Origin: an uncultured Cellulophaga sp.
GTDB taxonomy: Bacteria; Bacteroidota; Bacteroidia; Flavobacteriales; Flavobacteriaceae
Length of the DNA: 64,000 nucleotides
Assembly: GCA_947492955.1 (NCBI GenBank)
Contig: CANLOV010000004.1
Coordinates: 62,001-126,000, forward strand
Direction of reading: 5' to 3'
The notes beneath the pieces are model-generated. The model ran no database searches, was not told the DNA's origin, and worked only from the letters and a program-made list of their open reading frames with translations. Position 1 is the stretch's first letter. Each line of letters starts with the position of its first letter. This document shows, piece by piece, positions 39,840-49,587 of the stretch. The position numbers and the translations under genes are program-made.

Positions 39840-40220
39840 TTAATTCTGTATTCTCCAAGGTGGATTTAGTCTGTTTTCACCAGCATAAAATAAAATCAGT
39901 TGATTTCCGTCCATATCCTTTAACCTTGCTTCTCTCCATAACCAACTTTGCTGAGTTGGTTCTTGGTCAAATTCAATTCCATTTTCTTTAATCTTTTTTA
40001 CCTGCTGATCTAGATTTTTACATTCAAAATAAACATATATTCCATCTCCTTTTGGTAATTCATTAGTTTGATGAATTGAAAAAGTAGAATTTCCGTTTGG
40101 ACATTGGAATCGAGCATAATGAGGAAGCGCTTTTACAATAAGTTTTAAACCTAATTTTTCATAAAAAGGAATTGATTTATTTAAATCTAATGAAGGAACG
40201 GTTACCTGATTTAAATTCAT
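39840..40220 (-). CDS. VOC/glyoxalase family protein
   Basis: LNQVTVPSLDLNKSIPFYEKLGLKLIV...WREARLKDMDGNQLILFYAGENR. Confidence 0.85.
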   Translation of the reverse strand: MNLNQVTVPSLDLNKSIPFYEKLGLKLIVKALPHYARFQCPNGNSTFSIHQTNELPKGDGIYVYFECKNLDQQVKKIKENGIEFDQEPTQQSWLWREARLKDMDGNQLILFYAGENRLNPPWRIQN

Positions 40221-40302
40221 TTTTTATAAGGTTTTTGTGTGTTAATACATTAAATAAAATTTGTAGTAAAAAACCAATTTTGAAATTAATTATAGTAATT
40301 TT

Positions 40303-40905
40303 TTAGTGTCTAGATAATTGCATTACTTTTAATAAACCCATATGGTAAAGCTTAGATAAAGAAGTTTTTGAATTTTTTAAATAAAATTCTTTTTCCTTAT
40401 AAATAACCGATTTATGAAGGTGAAAAATGTAATTATCTCTGTCGTTTAATACAGAAATATTATCTTCAGTTATTTCAATAAATTTAAAATATAGAATTGC
40501 ATTTAGTTTTTTAGCTTCTTCTAAACTAATGGGGTTATTTTCATAACGAAAGAAATACTTATCGCCACCTCCTGGTTTACCAAACCAAGGCATTGCTTTA
40601 CCCATTGCCACACTAATGTATTCTGGAATTTGATGTATTAAAAATGTTCTTTTTTCAAATTGTAGAAATTCGTCTGGCAAGGATTTTTTTTCAAACTTTT
40701 CGTTATTACTCCAAAAATAAATCCCTTGATTTTGCCAAGCAGGGTCTTTAGGATTTTTTTCTGTTTCTTTATTAAAATAATGCATATAAACATCTCCGGT
40801 ATTAAACGTTAATAGGGATTCATTAATGTGCCAATCAATTTTTGGGTTATTTTGCTCGCTTGCTTTATTATTCCCTGTTTTTTTACCGAAAAACTTTTTA
40901 AACAT
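40303..40905 (-). CDS. Hypothetical protein
   Basis: 200-aa ORF without recognised family. Confidence 0.6.
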   Translation of the reverse strand: MFKKFFGKKTGNNKASEQNNPKIDWHINESLLTFNTGDVYMHYFNKETEKNPKDPAWQNQGIYFWSNNEKFEKKSLPDEFLQFEKRTFLIHQIPEYISVAMGKAMPWFGKPGGGDKYFFRYENNPISLEEAKKLNAILYFKFIEITEDNISVLNDRDNYIFHLHKSVIYKEKEFYLKNSKTSLSKLYHMGLLKVMQLSRH

Positions 40906-41071
40906 TCCAATTTTTTTAATTAGCTATATTACTCTGATGCTTTGCTGCACTTTTAATATAAAGTATGGTGTACAGTTACCTAAATTAGGGACAAGAAATA
41001 ACAAATACAAAAATATTTTTTGGAATAGGAAGCTAAGCCAAACTAGTTGTGGAGCGTACTTATTTAAAACA

Positions 41072-41107
41072 AAATAACGATTCAGGATTTAACCCAAATC
41101 GTTATTT
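41072..41107. terminator. Terminator hairpin, member of a repeated hairpin family
   Basis: AAATAACGATT / AATCGTTATTT; relatives at 43587-43614 and 49525-49552. Confidence 0.7.
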
Positions 41108-41138
41108 TTATAAAAAGCATTTTTAATTAGTTATTATT

Positions 41139-41519
41139 TTAAAATTCAAAATCTTTAATAGGAGAAGATATATCTACTAATGCACCATTAGGGTCTTTAA
41201 GTAATAACCTTCTTTGGCCATAAAAGGTATCGGTTGGCTCGCTTATAATTTCAAATTTTTCTGATATAGCTGTTTCAAATATTTCGTCTACATTATCTAC
41301 TACAAAGGTTACATAAAAGCCTTGTGGATTTTTTTGAAACTCTTTTGGTACAATATCGTTTGTACGGCTTACTATTCCTAATTCTAGTTTTTTGTTTTTT
41401 GAGATTAGATGCACAAACCAATCGCTATCATAATTTACATCAAAATGAAACAGTTTAGTGTAAAAATCTCTACTTTTAGTTAAGTTGTCCGAACAGATGT
41501 TCGTCATTATTCTATTCAT
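41139..41519 (-). CDS. VOC/glyoxalase family protein
   Basis: DNLTKSRDFYTKLFHFDVNYDSDWF...RRLLLKDPNGALVDISSPI. Confidence 0.85.
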   Translation of the reverse strand: MNRIMTNICSDNLTKSRDFYTKLFHFDVNYDSDWFVHLISKNKKLELGIVSRTNDIVPKEFQKNPQGFYVTFVVDNVDEIFETAISEKFEIISEPTDTFYGQRRLLLKDPNGALVDISSPIKDFEF

Positions 41520-41565
41520 TCGCTATTAAAGTTTAGTAATTAAAATAGGGGAGTACTTGTTCGTT

Positions 41566-42087
41566 TTATTTGTTTAGTAACCGCACATATTTTTTCCATG
41601 GTCCAATATCTTCTCCATAATGTTTTACCATTACACGTGATATTTGATTTAGATGAACCATATCATGAATTGTCCATGTAGCAATTAATTGTTTAAGGTT
41701 TACAGTTCCTAAATCTGGGTGTATACCTTCTTTATTTAAATCGGACTCCGTTAATTTCCAAGACTTTAAAATATTAATATTATGTACTCTTAATGTTTTA
41801 AACTCATTTATAAGCTCTTCAAATGTTTGTTTATTATAAAGTTTATCTTGGGCAAACCTATCATAAGGTTCAAAATTTTTATCCTCTTTATGTAATATAA
41901 TTTCAGCTCTTGGAATCCAATCTGTCTTTTCTCCATGAATTAAATGTCCAATTATATTATAGGCACTCCAGGTATTTTCGCCTTCATTTATTTTATTCCA
42001 GTCATAATTTAAATTACTAAGAAGAGTTTCATAAGTTGCCGGACTCCTTTCTAATAATTCAATTGATTTTTTTAAGCTAAAATTCAT
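41566..42087 (-). CDS. DinB family protein
   Basis: WSAYNIIGHLIHGEKTDWIPR...LIATWTIHDMVHLNQISRVM (three-His pattern). Confidence 0.85.
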   Translation of the reverse strand: MNFSLKKSIELLERSPATYETLLSNLNYDWNKINEGENTWSAYNIIGHLIHGEKTDWIPRAEIILHKEDKNFEPYDRFAQDKLYNKQTFEELINEFKTLRVHNINILKSWKLTESDLNKEGIHPDLGTVNLKQLIATWTIHDMVHLNQISRVMVKHYGEDIGPWKKYVRLLNK

Positions 42088-42169
42088 ATAATCTTGTTTT
42101 TTTAGAAGTTTATTAAATTTTAAAAAATTAGATAACTTTTCTAAAGTCCTTAGATTATAAATTTAGTAA

Positions 42170-42619
42170 TTATTCCTCAGGTTTAGTATAGGTTACAATA
42201 TCAATTCCAATACCATTTGGGTCAACAATAGCAAAATGTCTATCTCCCCAAGGTTCGTCTCTTATTTCAATTGCGATAACAACTCTTTTGTTTTTTAGTT
42301 TTTGGTAGTATTTGTCTACTTCTTCTACTTCAATAGTGAAATAAACCCCTTTTCCATTAAAAGCCGATTGAAAAATTGGTTTTTGACTAGGATGCTTAGG
42401 CTGTAAAAAGCTAATTTCTTCTGATTGGTTGGGGGTGTGTAGTAATAAGTAAAAATCGTTTTCAAAGCTTACTCCAAAATCTAATACATTGGTATAAAAT
42501 TCCTTTGTTTCCTTTAGCTTGTCTGTAATTATTCCTGCGTTTAATTTCATTTTAGTTTCTGTTTGTGCATTTGTACAAGTTGCAATTAGTATAAATGCGG
42601 TTATTAATAGCGTTCTCAT
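42170..42619 (-). CDS. VOC family protein with N-terminal signal-like sequence
   Basis: KLNAGIITDKLKETKEFYTNVLDFGVSFENDF...DRHFAIVDPNGIGIDIV. Confidence 0.82.
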   Translation of the reverse strand: MRTLLITAFILIATCTNAQTETKMKLNAGIITDKLKETKEFYTNVLDFGVSFENDFYLLLHTPNQSEEISFLQPKHPSQKPIFQSAFNGKGVYFTIEVEEVDKYYQKLKNKRVVIAIEIRDEPWGDRHFAIVDPNGIGIDIVTYTKPEE

Positions 42620-42689
42620 ATAATATTTTTTTTGTTACAACAAATATAGAATGAGGCACTTAGCGCTAATTGTAAAAATCGGACAAAAT

Positions 42690-43502
42690 TTAATGGAAGG
42701 CTTCTGAAGGTGTTACTCCGTAAAATGTTTTAAAGTTTTTAATGAAATGTGCTTGATCATAAAAACCAACATCAAAATATAGTTTGTTTTCTTTTAAGCT
42801 TTGCCTAGAGGGTTTGGCATTTAGGATGTGCTGAAAGCGTACAACATTACTAAAAGTTTTGGCTGTTGTACCAATATAGAAATTAAAAATTCTGCGAAGT
42901 TGCCTAGGACTTAAACCTGTATTTAGTTCCTTTTCGGTATCTAAAAATCCTTGCTTTTGAAAAATTAAGTGTAACGCATTAAAAAAACGAGAGTCAAATT
43001 TAAAAGTTTGGTTTTTAGTTACTAAAGTAATTTTTTTGGTTAACAGATCCGTTATATTTTTAAAGGTATGTAATGGCTTTATTTCTGCAGTAATCCAATC
43101 TGAGACTACTGGTAGTATTTGTTTTAGTTCTAGCGATGTATTGCTTAGTGTTTTAGCATTTATTCCGAACAGTAGGGGAAAGGCAGAGGGTAAAAACCGA
43201 ATTCCGATATAGTTAAACGATTTTCCAATAGAAAACTCGGTATACTTTCTACAAAAACCCATCACAAAATTTTCTGAAGGCAGGTTTTGATTAAAAAAAA
43301 TATCGACACAACCGTCTGAGACCACTCGATAAATAAAAGGCTTATGAAGTGGTTCTTTAGTTTTTAGTTGCCAAAAACAATACACGAAATTTTCTATTTC
43401 TTTACTAGGTTGTGCTTCGTTATACACTATTTTTTTACTCTCAGCTTTTATACTTGGCTGTAGTGGTTTGTAATATTGTTTTATGTTTATAAGTTCGGTC
43501 AC
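42690..43502 (-). CDS. AraC family transcriptional regulator
   Basis: C-terminal HTH: TGLSPRQLRRIFNFYIGTTAKTFSNVVRFQ...VGFYDQAHFIKNFKTFYGVTPSEAF. Confidence 0.9.
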   Translation of the reverse strand: MTELINIKQYYKPLQPSIKAESKKIVYNEAQPSKEIENFVYCFWQLKTKEPLHKPFIYRVVSDGCVDIFFNQNLPSENFVMGFCRKYTEFSIGKSFNYIGIRFLPSAFPLLFGINAKTLSNTSLELKQILPVVSDWITAEIKPLHTFKNITDLLTKKITLVTKNQTFKFDSRFFNALHLIFQKQGFLDTEKELNTGLSPRQLRRIFNFYIGTTAKTFSNVVRFQHILNAKPSRQSLKENKLYFDVGFYDQAHFIKNFKTFYGVTPSEAFH

Positions 43503-43636
43503 TTTATTAGCTCTGCATTAAATGTATTGGTTTTACCTATAAAAAGTAGTGTATTTATAGAGCAATATACTTATTTAAAGCAAAATAACGGTTTAGGAAT
43601 GTATCTAAACTGCTGCTTATATTTGTATGTAATTTT

Positions 43637-44239
43637 TTAACCGCATTCTTTTCCTAAATGAAGCGATGGTCTGTAGGCATAATATTGTAAAACTTCTTCT
43701 ATAGCCATTTTTAGCGCTTTGTTTATGGGTAATATAATGTTCCCTAATTTAAAATCTATCTGATTTAATTGCATATAATATTCTGTAAAAACAGGAACAT
43801 AAAGCCCTTTATTTATAGCTTCGGTAGTAGTGTTATACTTATTAGCCTGACCTTCTTTTATGATTTGGCAAGTGGCTAATCTTAAGTTTCCATATTTATC
43901 GGTATTAGCAGCAGAACCAAAAAGTCTACAAATTAAACCTCGGTATTTGTAGTTGCTACAACGACCTTGATCAACAAAAGATAAAGGCTTATAGATTAAA
44001 CAAGTTAAACTTTGCGTTTTATTAAGCTTAAGTTGCGTGTTATGGGCCTCTCCATTTAGAAACAGATGAAATGCCCATGGTAAAAACTCTATAGGAGATG
44101 CTTCTATATTTGGGGAAGTACAACATTTTCCACAGCCAGAAACACAGCTGAGTCCTGATGCCTGCCCAAAAAGAGCGGTTTCTTGTTCTAATTTGGAAAA
44201 AAGATTTTCTACTAATTGAACTTTACGCTCTATCGACAT
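43637..44239 (-). CDS. YkgJ family cysteine-cluster protein
   Basis: CVSGCGKCCTSPNIEA...CLIYKPLSFVDQGRCSNYKYRGLICRLFG. Confidence 0.8.
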   Translation of the reverse strand: MSIERKVQLVENLFSKLEQETALFGQASGLSCVSGCGKCCTSPNIEASPIEFLPWAFHLFLNGEAHNTQLKLNKTQSLTCLIYKPLSFVDQGRCSNYKYRGLICRLFGSAANTDKYGNLRLATCQIIKEGQANKYNTTTEAINKGLYVPVFTEYYMQLNQIDFKLGNIILPINKALKMAIEEVLQYYAYRPSLHLGKECG

Positions 44240-44366
44240 TACTTTTCATCGAAGGTAGACTTATTATTCGTATAAAGTTTAATTTATTATTGAAAAGAAA
44301 TTTATGAGGTTTAGCTAATAATACTTGCCTTTAGTTTATATTTTAACAAGGCTGTATTATTTAATA

Positions 44367-44819
44367 TTAAAGGCTTAGTTCTAAAGTTCCGGAGACTAAA
44401 TTAATGTGACAACAGTCAGTACTAACCGTATAGTTACTACTAATTACTTCTTGGTTATTTATAAATCCTTTAAATTGAATTTTTTCTTTTTGGTTTATAC
44501 CAAGACTTGCATCATTTACCAAAGGGTATTCCCCAGATTGTTGCGCCATTTCTAACTCCGAAGCAGAAAGCGATACCGTTATATTATTTCCGTTTTCTGT
44601 ATTTATAACTTCAAATGCATCTAAAGCTATGGGGTTTTTATTTTCATCTTTTATAGATACTATAAGGGTAACAAATACTTCTGTACATGCAATATCATTA
44701 CAATCTACCTTAGAATCATCGTTATTATTACAAGAAATTAGAATTATTGTTGCTAGTATAAATACTACTAACATAAAGGGGTTTAGCAATCTATTCATTA
44801 TTTTAATTTTATACTCCAA
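44367..44819 (-). CDS. Hypothetical lipoprotein
   Basis: Lipobox ILISC followed by NNNDDSK. Confidence 0.6.
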   Translation of the reverse strand: MEYKIKIMNRLLNPFMLVVFILATIILISCNNNDDSKVDCNDIACTEVFVTLIVSIKDENKNPIALDAFEVINTENGNNITVSLSASELEMAQQSGEYPLVNDASLGINQKEKIQFKGFINNQEVISSNYTVSTDCCHINLVSGTLELSL

Positions 44820-44950
44820 AGATGTACAGAAAGCAAAACGGTTGCGTTAAAATTTAGAATGTATGTTTAGTTAGGGCATTACAAGTATTAAATTTGTGGG
44901 AAGGAATTTAGTTAAAACTTTTTATTTTAAGTTTAGCGCATTAATTATAG

Positions 44951-45331
44951 TTAGTTGTAATGTGTTTTTATTCTACTTTCTATTTCTGTCCAATGTACTT
45001 TTCGCATAGAATATAAAAATCTATTGTAAAATCTTATTTTCCATCTAAAGAAACGATGTTTTCTTTTAAAGTAAACCTTTTCACAAGCTTTATTTAGCCA
45101 GTTTTCGTTAAAGCCTGTCCATACTCCCGCAACACTTAATAGATTTTCTTTAAGAACAGGAAATACCTCGTATAAATCAATGTCTTTTAGTTCTTCAACA
45201 CTAAAGTTAGAAGCAATAAGTATTTTGGAAATTCTATCATAGTCCGCTTTTTGAAGCTCGGTATCTAGATAAAATTCCGAAATTGCATTCCAAATAGGTT
45301 TCCTATTTTCAATTGTTTTATTTATAGTCAT
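44951..45331 (-). CDS. Hypothetical protein (DUF7079-like)
   Basis: RKPIWNAISEFYLDTELQKADY...VAGVWTGFNENWLN. Confidence 0.5.
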   Translation of the reverse strand: MTINKTIENRKPIWNAISEFYLDTELQKADYDRISKILIASNFSVEELKDIDLYEVFPVLKENLLSVAGVWTGFNENWLNKACEKVYFKRKHRFFRWKIRFYNRFLYSMRKVHWTEIESRIKTHYN

Positions 45332-45447
45332 TCTATAGGTGCTATAATGGCTTATTTGTGTCTTACTAAGTAAAATTAGTTATGATATATTAAATTAAAG
45401 AAGAAAAGTATTGTTTTTTATCCTAGCTCTTTGTTATATGTTGGTTT

Positions 45448-47760
45448 TTATCTGTTTTCTTTTTTAGATACTTTAAAATTAAAATTTTTAGAACCTAGTA
45501 AACCAGTATCACTAACTCCTTCAATACTTCCTGAAAAAATAGTATTTATGTCCGAACAATAAAATTCTATTATGGCTTCTCCTTGTTCGTTAGTAATTAT
45601 ATCTGGTTTCCAGAACAGGGTATTACGATAATCAGGGAAAGCTTCTTTTATCGTTTCTTTATCATAAAAGGGTTGGTAAAACTCTCGTTTACCATAATAA
45701 CCTTTTAGCAATTTTAAATTGAATTTTTTTAGTAAATATGCTTCAGTTAATTCGGGATATTGATATTTTTTAGTTCTATTACCTGTTATAGTGTATGCAT
45801 CTCTGTTCGCATTCCATTTAAAACCCTCCATATAGCTATAAACTTTTCCCTCTATAGGTTTTTTACTTCTATCATCTGGATGGACTTGACAATTTAATAC
45901 ACCACATGGAATTCCAATATAATCCGTACTAATATTAAGTTTAGCTAAACTATCTAAAACGCCTAAATACTTATCCCTAAAAACCTGTTTTTTCTTTCCG
46001 GAAAGTACAATCTCTTCCAGTTTGTTGACCTCATCTGATACAATCAAAGGTTCTCTATTATCCTCAAATGGTTCTTCTCTTAGTTTTTGGAATGGATAGT
46101 TTATTGGTATCTTTTTTCTGTGAGTATTGATTATATCAAATGAAGCATCCCGAATATCAATAACAAATTTAGGTTTTTCTGGTGTCATGGGTTTTATATA
46201 TAAATAAGCCTTTTCACCCATCTTTAGTTGTTTATAATCAACACTAAAAATTCCTTTTGAATCTGTCATGACAATGTCTTTACCCTTTAAAGTATCGGGG
46301 GTATATATCATCACAATTTTTTGCCCTTCAGGTTTAGATTTTTTAGTAACTCTTTCCAATCGAACCTTGCCAATTATGGAGTCGGAAAGTATTGGTTTTT
46401 TTAGTTTGTTGTATTCTTTTAAGTTTTCTTCATTCCACACGTATCGTCTCCACCCTTGTGTGAGTAATAGTAGATTTAAAGCTTCATGCCTATTTATATT
46501 GTTTTCGTCAAAATAATAAATCGGGTTATAAATATTTCCTTTTAACTGTGTTGATAGATGATAATGGGTTAGTATATTTTTTGGTTCAGATTTATTTTGA
46601 TAAACTTTATCATAAACACTTAAACCTAAATGAGCCACAATTGGTTCTCCGTCTTTATTAGTAGTTTTTATTTTTAAAGTTGCTTTTTCTCGGGTTTCAT
46701 ATTCGCTTTTATTTAAAATTGTTTTTATATGTAATTTTTGGTCTTGTTTTACATAAACTAAGCGTTCCGCAATAGGTTTAAAATCAGAATTAAATAGTGT
46801 TGTTTCTGCAATGCCTTGTGGTATATCATTTAAAGGTATCTTTATAATGATTTTTTCTTTTAGTTTAGCAAAAGCCATATTGTAAATAACACCTCTTATT
46901 TGTAGTCGTAAGTATATAGTTTCTGGTTTTAGGTGTTTACTTTGTGATATTTTAAAGGTTAAAAAATCTTTTGTATTTGCTATTAAACGGAGAGTTTTAC
47001 CCGTAGGTTTAACTTCTGGTAATTGGTATTGTTTATCAGATCCTGTGAGCTGAATATGATAGGTATTCGATTTTTTTGGCATGAAATTAATACTTCCCAT
47101 CCCCGCATGCATGCTTTTAAAACTTAAAAGAGGAAAATTATTTTCGTATAAAGTTCCTGAAACATCAACGGGATTTCCTTCTTCGTTTATAGCCTTAAAG
47201 GCCAATTTGTTACCAATATCTGAAACTAAATAACCACCTTCGGGAAATAACGAAAATTGGGCTATGGTATCATTTTTAACGGAAGTAATTTTAGTTTTTT
47301 CTTTTATATTTTTAATAATGGTCACTTTTTTTAGTGCATTAAATGCTTCTTGATTTTTGTAGTAAGAATTTTCGCTGTATGCAGCAAGAGAGTAACGTCC
47401 TGTTTTTAATGAATCTTGAATGTATAGATGACCATCAACAAAGCCATTTTCTATTTCATATTTTTCTTTCCAAACCGCTTTTTTTGTTTCATCGTTAATT
47501 AATTGAACATATAGTGTTTTATTTCTTGTAGAAGGAATGAGATATTGTGCATCTAAAATATATGCTTTAAACCATAAGTTTTCTTCGGTTTCATAAATAC
47601 CTTTGCTTGTTTGAAGGTAAATATTATCTATGGATTGATTATCTGTTAACTTTTGAAAATTATCAGCACTAATATTTGCTAGGTTTCTATGGTTTTGTGA
47701 ATGGAGCAAACAAGAAATAAAACAAAAATAGGCTAAAATGTATTTTAACTTTTCTTTCAT
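45448..47760 (-). CDS. Large secreted protein with MG2 (alpha-2-macroglobulin)-like domain
   Basis: Signal peptide; NIYLQTSKGIYETEENLWFKAYILDA; WKPDIITNEQGEAIIEFYCSDINTIFSGSIEGVS. Confidence 0.65.
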   Translation of the reverse strand: MKEKLKYILAYFCFISCLLHSQNHRNLANISADNFQKLTDNQSIDNIYLQTSKGIYETEENLWFKAYILDAQYLIPSTRNKTLYVQLINDETKKAVWKEKYEIENGFVDGHLYIQDSLKTGRYSLAAYSENSYYKNQEAFNALKKVTIIKNIKEKTKITSVKNDTIAQFSLFPEGGYLVSDIGNKLAFKAINEEGNPVDVSGTLYENNFPLLSFKSMHAGMGSINFMPKKSNTYHIQLTGSDKQYQLPEVKPTGKTLRLIANTKDFLTFKISQSKHLKPETIYLRLQIRGVIYNMAFAKLKEKIIIKIPLNDIPQGIAETTLFNSDFKPIAERLVYVKQDQKLHIKTILNKSEYETREKATLKIKTTNKDGEPIVAHLGLSVYDKVYQNKSEPKNILTHYHLSTQLKGNIYNPIYYFDENNINRHEALNLLLLTQGWRRYVWNEENLKEYNKLKKPILSDSIIGKVRLERVTKKSKPEGQKIVMIYTPDTLKGKDIVMTDSKGIFSVDYKQLKMGEKAYLYIKPMTPEKPKFVIDIRDASFDIINTHRKKIPINYPFQKLREEPFEDNREPLIVSDEVNKLEEIVLSGKKKQVFRDKYLGVLDSLAKLNISTDYIGIPCGVLNCQVHPDDRSKKPIEGKVYSYMEGFKWNANRDAYTITGNRTKKYQYPELTEAYLLKKFNLKLLKGYYGKREFYQPFYDKETIKEAFPDYRNTLFWKPDIITNEQGEAIIEFYCSDINTIFSGSIEGVSDTGLLGSKNFNFKVSKKENR

Positions 47761-48041
47761 CTTGCAGAAGATTTTTATAGTCTTTAAGCTAATACAAAAC
47801 TTAGTATAGTGTATGAATCTTTATGTAAATGTAGGAAAAAAAACTTTTTGTTTTTTGCTTAGAATATTATTGGTAAACAGGTTATAAAAAGTTACTTGAT
47901 GTGTTACGTTATTTTCTCTGTTATGTATTATTTTTAAGAGGGAATACCAATTATTATTCTATTTGAATGAAGTCCATTGAGTAAAACATTCAATCTCTAT
48001 TTCTTTTATAATTTGCTATCGTTTTAATTTAAGATTTGAAC

Positions 48042-48401
48042 TCAATGCCAATTATGTGAACAAAATCGACATTGTTTTGCTTTGGGAGTTCGAGCAATTT
48101 TATTGCAATTTGGGCATAAATTTAGATTAAGCTCTTCTTTATGTTCATTATATATTCGGGTAGCAGTATTGTCAGCAAATTTTTCAAATCCACCTTTTAA
48201 TAGGTTTAAAACATCTTCTTCTTCGGAAATAAACCTTTTTTTAACTTGTCTTATTTTTTCATTTTCATTTGACCAATGACCAAATTTTACAGTTCCAAAA
48301 TGATGTTCATAAGCCTTTGATTCATTAACGGTATAATATTCGACACAATACCGAAAGATATAATCTTTTAATTCTTGATAAAGTCTACCTTTTGTTTTCA
48401 T
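48042..48401 (-). CDS. Small zinc-ribbon protein
   Basis: C-terminal CPNCNKIARTPKAKQCRFCSHNW. Confidence 0.6.
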   Translation of the reverse strand: MKTKGRLYQELKDYIFRYCVEYYTVNESKAYEHHFGTVKFGHWSNENEKIRQVKKRFISEEEDVLNLLKGGFEKFADNTATRIYNEHKEELNLNLCPNCNKIARTPKAKQCRFCSHNWH

Positions 48402-48430
48402 TGAATAAACGCTAACTCAGTGCTAAGTGA

Positions 48431-48470
48431 AGTCCGCAAATTTTATGGAAATATAGGGAAAAACTTTTTT
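48431..48470. repeat. About 38-nt dispersed upstream repeat, copy 1
   Basis: AGTCCGCAAATTTTATGGAAATATAGGGAAAAACTTTTTT; near-identical to 49468-49505, weaker copy near 47822-47850. Confidence 0.6.
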
Positions 48471-48562
48471 GCTTTTTTATTTGGAATAAAGATTAGTAAC
48501 CAGATTAAGTGTTACAATTAAAAATATAATGGCTTATAATTATAACGTATTAGCAACAGTTT

Positions 48563-48940
48563 CTATTTTTTTTCTTTACGCAAAATTTTCTCCATTTTAC
48601 GACCTTTTGCCAATTCATCAATCAGTTTTTCTATTTGGCGACATTGTTTATACACTTCAAATTCATCTTCTATTTCTTCAATTCGATAACCACAAACGAC
48701 ACCTTTAATCATATGTGCGTTCTTATGAATTTTTGCTTTTTTAAAAAATGTTCTATAAGTTACTTTTTCATTAATGAGTGCATCTAAGGTTTCTTGGCTG
48801 TATCCTGTAAACCATTTAATTACTTGATCGAGTTCTTCCTTAGTTCTGCCATTTTTCTCTAACCTATCGAGGTAAAGCGGATAAATAGTTCCAAATATCA
48901 TATTGGCAACTTTTTCATTCTTTTCGGTTGTAACTTTCAT
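48563..48940 (-). CDS. DUF2200-like protein
   Basis: NMIFGTIYPLYLDRLEKNGRTKEELDQVIKWFTGYSQETLDALINEKVTYRTFFKKAKIHKNAHMIKGVVCGYRIEEIE; start at MKVTTEKNE (track start 48976 overlaps the boundary repeat). Confidence 0.8.
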   Translation of the reverse strand: MKVTTEKNEKVANMIFGTIYPLYLDRLEKNGRTKEELDQVIKWFTGYSQETLDALINEKVTYRTFFKKAKIHKNAHMIKGVVCGYRIEEIEDEFEVYKQCRQIEKLIDELAKGRKMEKILRKEKK

Positions 48941-48958
48941 AATAATTAGTTTATTACT

Positions 48959-48991
48959 GCTAACGGTCTCGGACAACCGTCAGTTACGGGT
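48959..48991 (-). repeat. Second copy of element B boundary sequence
   Basis: Minus strand ACCCGTAACTGACGGTTGTCCGAGACCGTTAGC versus 34084-34116 ACCCGTAACTGACGGTTATACGAGACCGTTGGG (29/33). Confidence 0.75.
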
Positions 48992-49050
48992 TTATGTGTT
49001 TTATTTTTCGGTTTGGTAATTTCGTTTATAGATTTTTTGTGTATAGTATT

Positions 49051-49422
49051 TTAATATTTCATCTCGCTAAATTTACAAGTTACGGTATCATTTTTAATTT
49101 TAAACTCAACCCATTTCTCAAGTGCACCTCCATTTGTATAATATCCATAATTTTGAGTTTCCTTTTTGCCGTTTAGAGTAAATTCTAATATATAACTACC
49201 ATCACTTTTATTGTCTTTCATAGTAAGAAAGTTTGAAATATTTTCATTAGGTTCAATTTTGTCAAATTTTAATTCAGAAAGATTTTCAGATGTAGAGAAT
49301 CTTACTTTTTCAATAGGGAAATTAGACTTGTTTTCTATTGAGATTTCTATTCCGTTTCCTTTTCCGATTAAGTGACAAGAATTTAAAGTTAGTATTAGAA
49401 TGCTAATTACTAGTTTTTTCAT
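49051..49422 (-). CDS. Hypothetical lipoprotein
   Basis: Signal peptide/lipobox LTLNSC. Confidence 0.55.
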   Translation of the reverse strand: MKKLVISILILTLNSCHLIGKGNGIEISIENKSNFPIEKVRFSTSENLSELKFDKIEPNENISNFLTMKDNKSDGSYILEFTLNGKKETQNYGYYTNGGALEKWVEFKIKNDTVTCKFSEMKY

Positions 49423-49467
49423 TTAAAAAGCGTTTTTTTATATTAAACATAACGTAATACTATGTAT

Positions 49468-49505
49468 AGTCCGCGAATTTTATAGAAATATAGAAAAAAC
49501 TTTTT
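49468..49505. repeat. About 38-nt dispersed upstream repeat, copy 2
   Basis: AGTCCGCGAATTTTATAGAAATATAGAAAAAACTTTTT. Confidence 0.6.
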
Positions 49506-49524
49506 AATGTAATGGAAATACAAA

Positions 49525-49552
49525 AACGGTTTGGATTAAAACCCAAACCGCT
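49525..49552. terminator. Terminator hairpin of the same family as 41072-41107
   Basis: AACGGTTTGGATTAAAACCCAAACCGCT. Confidence 0.6.
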
Positions 49553-49587
49553 ATTAATTTTACCTTTATCTAGATAGCATTTGTTGG

